30,938 bases of DNA, from positions 1 through 30,938 of the forward strand of contig JBGTHB010000062.1 in the NCBI GenBank assembly GCA_041746415.1. The letters run 5' to 3'. The stretch's first letter is position 1. Every line of letters begins with the position of its first letter. The DNA is from JBGTHB01 sp041746415. Its GTDB lineage: Bacteria > Pseudomonadota > Gammaproteobacteria > Coxiellales > Coxiellaceae. A program made the position numbers and the translations under genes. The notes beneath the pieces are model-generated. The model saw nothing but the letters and a program-made list of their open reading frames with translations, searched no databases and was not told the origin of the DNA. Below are positions 25,912-30,938 of this stretch, piece by piece.

Positions 25912-26028
25912 AACCCAAGCGGCTTTTTACAGAGCGACGACGCTTCGGCACGTGGATCACTACGCCCGAGGACTCAGTCGATGACGGCATTGGGTTGTTG
26001 CGACGTTTTCCGTCGTTGCAAGTCCTCG
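25912..26028. repeat. Fold-back intergenic element, copy B
   Basis: Two inverted pairs overlap: AACCCAA (25912-25918) with TTGGGTT (25990-25996), and CGAGGACT (25967-25974) with AGTCCTCG (26021-26028). The unit GTGGATCACTACGC...CGATGACG within it is a diverged copy of the repeat at 11460 and 29853. A small hairpin CGACG-TTTTC-CGTCG lies near 26000-26015. It fills most of the gap between the unknown gene and the L,D-transpeptidase gene. Confidence 0.65.
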
Positions 26029-26061
26029 AAGCAATCTACACCAACTGCAATGGCAATTACG

Positions 26062-26766
26062 TTATACGCCCTTCACTTTCTGCTTAAACGGTTGCAGCGC
26101 TGCTCGAATGTTGGCGTACAATTGCGGCAACCAGGTCACTTTTTCCCGTGATGGCAGTGGTTTTTGGTAGCGCAAATCATTGGGGGCAATAATCACCTCA
26201 ATATTTTTTATGCCGACTAAATCAGCTAACACGAACAATTGCTGTATATTGGTATCACCAATCGCTATGCAGCCAATCGACAATTTATTGCCGTGAATAA
26301 AAATATCACCGCCTAAATTGGTGCGATGATCCAAAAGAGCATGATAACGATCAAACGCATTCGGATAACTAACGTGCATCGAAAGATCAAAACGGCTCTC
26401 TGGATTTAAACCGATAATGTGATATATCCCTTCTGGCACTTGATCATCCATGCTGTGTAATTTAGGTCCTGGACCACCACTGGCCGCATACACCCGGAAA
26501 TTTTTGATATGGTGCCAACGTGATTGAGTGCTATCGCGTGCCCACAACTCCATTCTTTTTTCGTGCTTAAATACTAATAAAGTAATTTGTTTGGGGGGGT
26601 AATTGACCTGCGCCTTTGCAAAATCTGGCTTTAAACGTGCCTCTGCGTACTTAGAATACTCGTTTACTTTATAATGCAGCACCTGATCATATGTCATTTG
26701 CTTAGCACAAGCGGCCAAGAGTAATGCAACCACAGTGAGAATAAGCAAACGCAGTGTTTTCATCAT
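26062..26766 (-). CDS. L,D-transpeptidase family lipoprotein (YafK-like, YkuD domain)
   Basis: A 234-residue envelope enzyme. The N terminus is a lipoprotein signal with lipobox LAAC, modified Cys at residue 20. The YkuD domain covers about residues 60-210, with the catalytic pattern IHGNKLSIGC (His158, Ser163, Cys166) and the upstream PEGIYHIIGLNP segment characteristic of the YafK/ErfK-like branch. In E. coli, YafK (DpaA) cleaves the peptidoglycan-Lpp link, so hydrolase rather than crosslinking activity is possible. AAGGA lies 11 bases before the first of two ATGs. A good promoter is present upstream. It diverges from the sterol reductase gene. Confidence 0.88.
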   Translation of the reverse strand: MMKTLRLLILTVVALLLAACAKQMTYDQVLHYKVNEYSKYAEARLKPDFAKAQVNYPPKQITLLVFKHEKRMELWARDSTQSRWHHIKNFRVYAASGGPGPKLHSMDDQVPEGIYHIIGLNPESRFDLSMHVSYPNAFDRYHALLDHRTNLGGDIFIHGNKLSIGCIAIGDTNIQQLFVLADLVGIKNIEVIIAPNDLRYQKPLPSREKVTWLPQLYANIRAALQPFKQKVKGV

Positions 26767-26815
26767 GTCTGATTCAATCCTTTGTTCAGGGTGCTAACTT
26801 TATTATATCTTTGGC

Positions 26816-26845
26816 ATTATATCCTTGGGAAGTGACGCTTGCCAA
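26816..26845 (-). promoter_or_regulatory. Sigma70-type promoter for the L,D-transpeptidase gene
   Basis: On the minus strand TTGGCA (26845-26840) and TATAAT (26821-26816) are separated by 18 bases, a near-consensus promoter. A second TATAAT occurs 14 bases downstream (26807-26802) within a short repeated context (GATATAAT), possibly a second start. Transcription would begin roughly 45 bases before the ATG. Confidence 0.6.
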
Positions 26846-26920
26846 TTATTTGTTCGCAACTCGCATTTTTAATCACGAATAGTGTATTATCTCCCCCAAT
26901 TAAATCAAAAAGGATTGGCT

Positions 26921-28261
26921 ATGAAATTGTTGCGCTTCACCTTAATCCCATTGCTCCTCATTGTTTTGACTCCACCCTCTGCGATATTAATTTGGTATAC
27001 CAACACCACACTCGGCGGTTCGCTTTACGCCTTGTGGCAACAATTTTTGAGTAACGGGTTTATTTCAACGTTATACCATATTTGGTCACCGGTATTTTTT
27101 GGCTCAGCAAAAGCATGGGGCATTATTTTTATTTTCGCAGCAACACAACTGCTACTAATGCGGTTGGTGCCGGGCAAAAAAGAATATGGCCCAGTTACCC
27201 CTCAAGGCAACACACCGGTTTATAAAGCCAATGGTTTTACTTGTTTTGTGATCACAATTTCATTATTTGTCGTCACCAGTTTTGGCTTACACTGGTACTC
27301 ACCCGCCATTGTCTACAACAATTTTGGCGCAATTTTGGGTGCATTAAATTGTTTTAGTTTGTTGTTTTGTGTTGGTTTATATTTGAAGGGGCGCTTCAAA
27401 CCTTCAACTAGTGATGCTGGCATAACGGGCAATATTCTCTTTGATTACTACTGGGGCACAGAACTTTATCCTCGTGTTCTAGGCTGGGACATCAAACAGT
27501 TTACCAACTCACGCTTTGGCATGATGAGCTGGCCAATTATTATTTTGTCGTTCGCTGCCAAACAAGATCAGTTGTACGGTTTGAGCAATTCTATGTGGGT
27601 CGCGGTGGCCATCATGTTGGTTTATATCGGTAAATTCTTTTTATGGGAAATGGGCTACATGCGCTCACTGGATATCATGCACGACCGCGCTGGTTATTAT
27701 ATTTGCTGGGGTTGTTTAGTCTGGGTGCCTGCGGTTTACACTTCGCCGATTCTATATTTGGTCAATCATCCAATAGAGCTTAACGAACTCAGCGCGTTTT
27801 TAATTTTAATCGCTGGTATTAGCAGCGTACTTATTAATTTCTGGGCGGATAAACAGCGACTGCGAGTGCGCGCCACCAATGGCAACTGCACAGTTTGGCG
27901 CAAACCACCCGTGCTTATTAAGGCCAACTACACCACGGCAACAGGCGAGCAAAAACACAGTTTATTATTAGCTTCAGGTTGGTGGGGCGTGGCGCGGCAT
28001 TTTCATTATGTGCCAGAAATCCTCGGTGCTTTTTTTTGGACGTTACCCGCACTGTTTCATCATTTGTTACCCTGGTTTTATGTTATCTTTTTAACCGTAT
28101 TATTGTTGCATCGCTCACTCCGTGATGAACAACGCTGCCGCTTAAAATACGGCATTTATTGGCAGCAGTATTGTGAGAAAGTGCCGAATCGCTTGCTCCC
28201 AGTGATAATAACCCGTACCTTAAACCAACTGCTCTTTTTCTGGAAATCTTCAGTAAATTAA
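26921..28261 (+). CDS. ERG4/ERG24-family sterol reductase, closest in look to 7-dehydrocholesterol reductase
   Basis: A 446-residue polytopic membrane protein, about ten hydrophobic segments. The C-terminal two thirds strongly resemble animal DHCR7: WGTELYPR, FGMMSWPIIILSFAAKQ, DIMHDRAGYYICWGCLVWVP, LLLASGWWGVARHFHYV and LHRSLRDEQRCRLKYG. The family reduces a sterol double bond using NADPH. Most bacteria lack it, but homologues are known in Coxiella burnetii, so ancient transfer from a eukaryote and action on host sterols are the likely explanation. Two normally conserved Asn positions differ: LNPR-type reads LYPR, and RHxNY reads RHFHY. The ATG at 26921 has AAGGA seven bases before it, preferred over an upstream GTG. 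The next gene follows after ten bases. Confidence 0.9.
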   Translation: MKLLRFTLIPLLLIVLTPPSAILIWYTNTTLGGSLYALWQQFLSNGFISTLYHIWSPVFFGSAKAWGIIFIFAATQLLLMRLVPGKKEYGPVTPQGNTPVYKANGFTCFVITISLFVVTSFGLHWYSPAIVYNNFGAILGALNCFSLLFCVGLYLKGRFKPSTSDAGITGNILFDYYWGTELYPRVLGWDIKQFTNSRFGMMSWPIIILSFAAKQDQLYGLSNSMWVAVAIMLVYIGKFFLWEMGYMRSLDIMHDRAGYYICWGCLVWVPAVYTSPILYLVNHPIELNELSAFLILIAGISSVLINFWADKQRLRVRATNGNCTVWRKPPVLIKANYTTATGEQKHSLLLASGWWGVARHFHYVPEILGAFFWTLPALFHHLLPWFYVIFLTVLLLHRSLRDEQRCRLKYGIYWQQYCEKVPNRLLPVIITRTLNQLLFFWKSSVN

Positions 28262-28271
28262 AAGGATTGAC

Positions 28272-29816
28272 ATGATCAGCATCGAGAACAATGCGCGCTT
28301 TTCTAAATCTCTGCTATGGCAAGCTCAACGTGATTACTATGATAAACAAGGTGCACAAGCGTGGGCCGCCGATGTACCCTTCTATATCACCAGCAATCCT
28401 TTTATTGCCAACAGCTATGCCAAACTTATTTTGAATTTTATTCAAGACTGTCGCACCAAAAACATTAATGGAAAATTTTATATTATTGAACTTGGTACTG
28501 GATCAGGCCAATTCAGTTTTTACACTTTAAAACAGCTTCATATAATAGGAAAAGAATTAGGGCTTAAAAATTTCCCCTTTTGTTATGTCATGACTGACTT
28601 CACTGAAAACAATATTCGCTTTTGGCAACAAAACCCATCACTAAAACCGTTTATTGACGATGGAACGGTGGATTTTGCAAAATTTGATGTGGAACATGAT
28701 AGCGAACTTAAATTGATCCAATCCAACACCACCTTGTCATCAAAAAATTTAACCACACCGTTAATTGTGATCGCTAATTATTTATTTGATTCAATTGTTA
28801 ATGACATATTTGAAATTCGCAATGGCAAAATTTATGAATCATTAATTAATGTTACAACAACTAAAAGCAACATTAATGGCAACATGCCAAAAGATTGGAA
28901 GCAAGTTAAAATCAAACACAATGAAAAGCTGCTGAAGTTACCTTACTACTCGAACAATTTTTATAATAAGATCTTGGATGGTTACAAAAAGACTATAGAA
29001 GACAGCTTCATTAACTTTCCCAATGGCAGCTTAGATGGCATTCACAATCTTAATAAAATCGCTAACAATAAACTGCTGTTGCTTTCATCTGACAAAGGAT
29101 TCATGAGTACAACCGAATTGGACAACATGGAGTTCCCCGAGCTGGATTTTCATGGCAGTTTTTCTTTGATGGTGAATTACCATGCCATCGGCGAATATTT
29201 TAAATTATGCGGTGGTGACGCCTTTTTACAAACGGCTCGTGGTGGTTTAAGCAGTTGTGCTTTTATTAATGGCATGAAATGGCATGATTTACCGTTATCC
29301 AATTTGGCTTTAGCTGAGAACTTTGAAGGCGTAAGCCCCACCGATTATTTTCATTTATTTGATTTTCTCTCCAAACGTAAACGCACGCTCGATCTAGAAA
29401 CAATCGCTGCGACGTTAAGTTTATCTAACTGGGATCCGCATACATTCATGCAGCTTTATGACCGTTTGTTAGATCTCTTAGAGGATGCAGATGAGGATTT
29501 GATTGAATTTATTTTAGCTAAAACTGAAAATATTGCTGATAACTTTTACTTTGTGCCCGAATGCGACGATGTGTTTTTTGCTATTGGTACGCTATTTTAT
29601 AGCCTGGATGACTACACCTCTGCCCTGCATTATTACCAGTTATCATTGAAATTTTTCCCCCATGAGGCAACTGAAACACTTTATAATATGGGCTTATGTC
29701 ATTATTACGCTAAGCGTTTTCAACCTGCACAACGCTATTTTGAAAAAGCACTAGTGAACGATCCTAAATTTAAACAAGCTAAGAATATGATCGCTAGTAT
29801 CAAGCGTAAGCGGTAG
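28272..29816 (+). CDS. SAM-dependent methyltransferase with C-terminal TPR repeats
   Basis: A 514-residue soluble protein. The N-terminal half has a class I methyltransferase motif, IIELGTGSGQ (about residues 71-80), followed by FCYVMTDFTENN with an acidic residue at the end of strand 2. The context (ITSNPFIANSYAKLI) is reminiscent of the MidA/NDUFAF7 group, but I cannot assign it firmly. The last 80 residues contain at least two TPR-like repeats (YTSALHYYQLSLKFFP, then FQPAQRYFEKALVNDP), which usually bind protein partners. AAGGA precedes the ATG, and the ten-base gap makes co-expression with the sterol reductase likely. The methyl acceptor is unknown. Confidence 0.75.
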   Translation: MISIENNARFSKSLLWQAQRDYYDKQGAQAWAADVPFYITSNPFIANSYAKLILNFIQDCRTKNINGKFYIIELGTGSGQFSFYTLKQLHIIGKELGLKNFPFCYVMTDFTENNIRFWQQNPSLKPFIDDGTVDFAKFDVEHDSELKLIQSNTTLSSKNLTTPLIVIANYLFDSIVNDIFEIRNGKIYESLINVTTTKSNINGNMPKDWKQVKIKHNEKLLKLPYYSNNFYNKILDGYKKTIEDSFINFPNGSLDGIHNLNKIANNKLLLLSSDKGFMSTTELDNMEFPELDFHGSFSLMVNYHAIGEYFKLCGGDAFLQTARGGLSSCAFINGMKWHDLPLSNLALAENFEGVSPTDYFHLFDFLSKRKRTLDLETIAATLSLSNWDPHTFMQLYDRLLDLLEDADEDLIEFILAKTENIADNFYFVPECDDVFFAIGTLFYSLDDYTSALHYYQLSLKFFPHEATETLYNMGLCHYYAKRFQPAQRYFEKALVNDPKFKQAKNMIASIKRKR

Positions 29817-29852
29817 AGGAGAGGCTGCTCAAGTTAAAAGAACACTCCTTTT

Positions 29853-29900
29853 ACATGGATCACTACGCTTGCTACGCGCGCTCGTGATGACACAAAAAAG
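29853..29900. repeat. Dispersed repeat unit, copy 3
   Basis: ACATGGATCACTACGC, spacer, CTCGTGATGACA and an A-rich tail, matching the copy at 11460-11505 closely at both ends while the spacers differ. It lies between two converging genes, where it could serve as terminator or mRNA end. The rest of the gap 29817-29946 shows no gene. Confidence 0.7.
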
Positions 29901-29946
29901 CAACAACATACCCATTAGCACAAAATACTGTAATAGTCTTATTCGA

Positions 29947-30681
29947 TTAAGGTTTTTTAAAAACAGCTACGCTATCCGCAACTGGGCGATAACTTTCAAT
30001 ATCTAATGTGAACTTGGGCGTTTTGACGACCAGCTGTGATGAGTTACCACCGTCCAAATTGAGCGCGTCGACACAACCAAACTTTAATAAAAAATCAGCG
30101 AATTCATTTGTGGTTAGCGCAAGATTATTGGTAACGGCAATAATAATTTGTTGTTTGGCGTCCACACACAACGCCGAACGTAAGTCACGCCCTTCCTTCA
30201 ACTTCAATTTGCGACCATTTTGCAATAACCGTGGTCCTGCTTGCACGGCAAATTGCACCGTTGGCTGATAACGAAAGTTCTGCATAGTGGTAACATGCGG
30301 TTGATTATTTTGAATATAGAACACACCCCACCAACTAATGCGACGCAATGGGTTCAGCACTTTGCCATTCTGGATACGCAAACCCAATGCTTTTTTTTCC
30401 GGCGAAAAAAAACCACCATTAATAGCCAATATAGCGTTAGTCTTTTTAATCACATCCTTGGCATAAACAGCAGACTGATTTAGCTGCTTTGCAGATACGA
30501 GACGCAATTGATATTGACGCGGATCAATACGAAACGCATAGATGCTGCTGGCTGAAGTTGAAATAAAATGCGGTGAAATATACGCGTAGGCCAAACCTGG
30601 TTCTAGCAGCTTCCATGTAGGCGCTGCAAGAGCACCGCACACGGGGACTAAAGCAATTAAACAGCGTAACCAATTCCACAT
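29947..30681 (-). CDS. Secreted phosphodiester glycosidase family protein (NAGPA/DUF2233 domain)
   Basis: A 244-residue exported protein. With the start at 30681 (AGGAG eight bases upstream) it begins with a signal peptide, MWNWLRCLIALVPVCGALAA, cleaved near residue 20. The frame extends ten codons further upstream, but that would put charged residues before the signal and lacks a ribosome site. The NAGPA domain is marked by AINGGFF (residues 86-92), VQAGPRLLQNG, and LNLDGGNSSQL near residue 210. The mammalian relative uncovers mannose-6-phosphate on lysosomal enzymes. Bacterial members are thought to cleave sugar phosphodiester bonds, but the substrate here is unknown. It has its own promoter and converges with the methyltransferase gene. 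Confidence 0.85.
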   Translation of the reverse strand: MWNWLRCLIALVPVCGALAAPTWKLLEPGLAYAYISPHFISTSASSIYAFRIDPRQYQLRLVSAKQLNQSAVYAKDVIKKTNAILAINGGFFSPEKKALGLRIQNGKVLNPLRRISWWGVFYIQNNQPHVTTMQNFRYQPTVQFAVQAGPRLLQNGRKLKLKEGRDLRSALCVDAKQQIIIAVTNNLALTTNEFADFLLKFGCVDALNLDGGNSSQLVVKTPKFTLDIESYRPVADSVAVFKKP

Positions 30682-30701
30682 AGCTTTGCTCCTAGTGGCA
30701 A

Positions 30702-30730
30702 AGTATAACATTCACTATTGAAGATGGCAT
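30702..30730 (-). promoter_or_regulatory. Promoter for the NAGPA-domain gene
   Basis: Minus strand: ATGCCA (30730-30725), 17 bases, then TATACT (30707-30702), preceded by TG one base upstream (extended -10). A start near 30695 would give a leader of about 14 bases containing the AGGAG site. Confidence 0.45.
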
Positions 30731-30743
30731 AGCGACAAGGTTG

Positions 30744-30772
30744 CTGACAATCGTTTCTGCTTGCGGTAAAGT
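30744..30772 (+). promoter_or_regulatory. Promoter for tRNA-Arg
   Basis: CTGACA (30744-30749), 17 bases, TAAAGT (30767-30772), then a GC-rich segment (GCCCC) between the -10 box and the start, as common at stable-RNA promoters. The tRNA begins ten bases after the -10 box. Confidence 0.6.
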
Positions 30773-30782
30773 TAGCCCCTTT

Positions 30783-30856
30783 GCGCCCGTAGCTCAGCTG
30801 GATAGAGTAACCGGCTTCGAACCGGTTGGTCGGGAGTTCGAATCTCTCTGGGTGAG
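30783..30856 (+). tRNA. tRNA-Arg, anticodon UCG, with weakened acceptor stem
   Basis: The cloverleaf is clear up to the T arm. It has a 7-base 5' acceptor strand GCGCCCG, D arm GCTC/GAGT, anticodon stem ACCGG/CCGGT with loop CTTCGAA (anticodon TCG, decoding CGA), variable loop TGGTC, and T arm GGGAG-TTCGAAT-CTCTC. The 3' acceptor strand TGGGTGA pairs poorly: a G-A mismatch at the first pair and two G-U pairs, where CGGGCGC would be expected. CCG rather than CCA follows at 30857-30859, so CCA would have to be added. It may be a functional but diverged tRNA or one damaged at its 3' end. Confidence 0.75.
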
Positions 30857-30889
30857 CCGGACATAGACGAATCACTGATTCGTCCCGGC
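30856..30889 (+). other. Strong hairpin immediately after the tRNA
   Basis: GACGAATC-ACT-GATTCGTC (30866-30884) is a perfect 8-bp stem. An outer pair, GCCGG (30856-30860) with CCGGC (30885-30889), extends it. The outer arm uses the last bases of the tRNA. No T-run follows, so it is not an ordinary terminator. Confidence 0.5.
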
Positions 30890-30893
30890 GAAC

Positions 30894-30912
30894 GGGCAAC
30901 AGGAAGTTGCCC
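30894..30912 (+). other. Second hairpin downstream of the tRNA
   Basis: GGGCAAC-AGGAA-GTTGCCC is a perfect 7-bp stem five bases after the first hairpin. Together they suggest a structured RNA or an inserted repeat that continues beyond the window. No known RNA family is recognised. Confidence 0.45.
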
Positions 30913-30938
30913 TGTGGTGCGGTCAAAATGACTACATT

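Noticed and set aside
30657..30926. 89-codon minus-strand frame over the tRNA
   Set aside because: The peptide FELPTNRFEAGYSIQLSYGR is the antisense translation of the tRNA, a well-known annotation artefact.
30857..30938. Start of RNase P RNA or another known structured RNA
   Set aside because: The hairpins do not match the conserved 5' part of RNase P RNA as I know it, and too little sequence remains to assign any family.

Overview
The window looks like part of the chromosome of an AT-leaning gammaproteobacterium, most plausibly a host-associated member of the Legionellales/Coxiella side. The gram-negative housekeeping block tgt-yajC-secD-secF, mnmA and mfd resembles gammaproteobacterial proteins throughout. 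A eukaryote-like sterol reductase, a gene type known from Coxiella, points the same way. The taxonomic placement is inference; no 16S rRNA gene is present.

Layout. Bases 1-3827 (minus strand) hold the queuosine/Sec-accessory operon tgt-yajC-secD-secF, with secF cut by the window edge. A divergent MFS transporter (3864-5084) follows, then an SPFH/flotillin-like gene behind a leader rich in alternative hairpins (5213-6793), then mnmA and mfd (6881-11381). A 358-base gap filled with fold-back repeats (11382-11739) precedes a tightly packed, single-direction type VI secretion system (T6SS) locus (11740-24869). Its order is FHA-like protein, tssJ, tssK, tssL, tssM, tssA, tssB, tssC, a shortened second TssC-like protein, tssE, tssF, tssG. 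A convergent membrane-anchored protein of unknown function (24854-25810) abuts tssG, and another fold-back repeat lies beyond it. Next come a YafK-like L,D-transpeptidase lipoprotein (minus), a DHCR7-like sterol reductase with a co-directional methyltransferase/TPR gene (plus), a third repeat copy, a secreted phosphodiester-glycosidase-family protein (minus), and a tRNA-Arg(UCG) with an unusual 3' acceptor strand followed by two strong hairpins.

How the genes work together. The T6SS genes encode the membrane complex (TssJ, TssL, TssM), the baseplate (TssK, TssE, TssF, TssG), the sheath (TssB, TssC and the paralogue) and TssA. No ClpV (TssH), Hcp, VgrG or PAAR gene is in the window, so the locus cannot be a complete machine alone. 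Several components are reduced: TssM lacks its usual N-terminal membrane hairpin and its Walker A lysine, the FHA-position protein lacks recognisable phosphothreonine-binding residues, and the second TssC is more than 100 residues short. This suggests a specialised or decaying system. Related repeats lie on both sides of the T6SS block, which fits an accessory island inserted between mfd and the L,D-transpeptidase gene.
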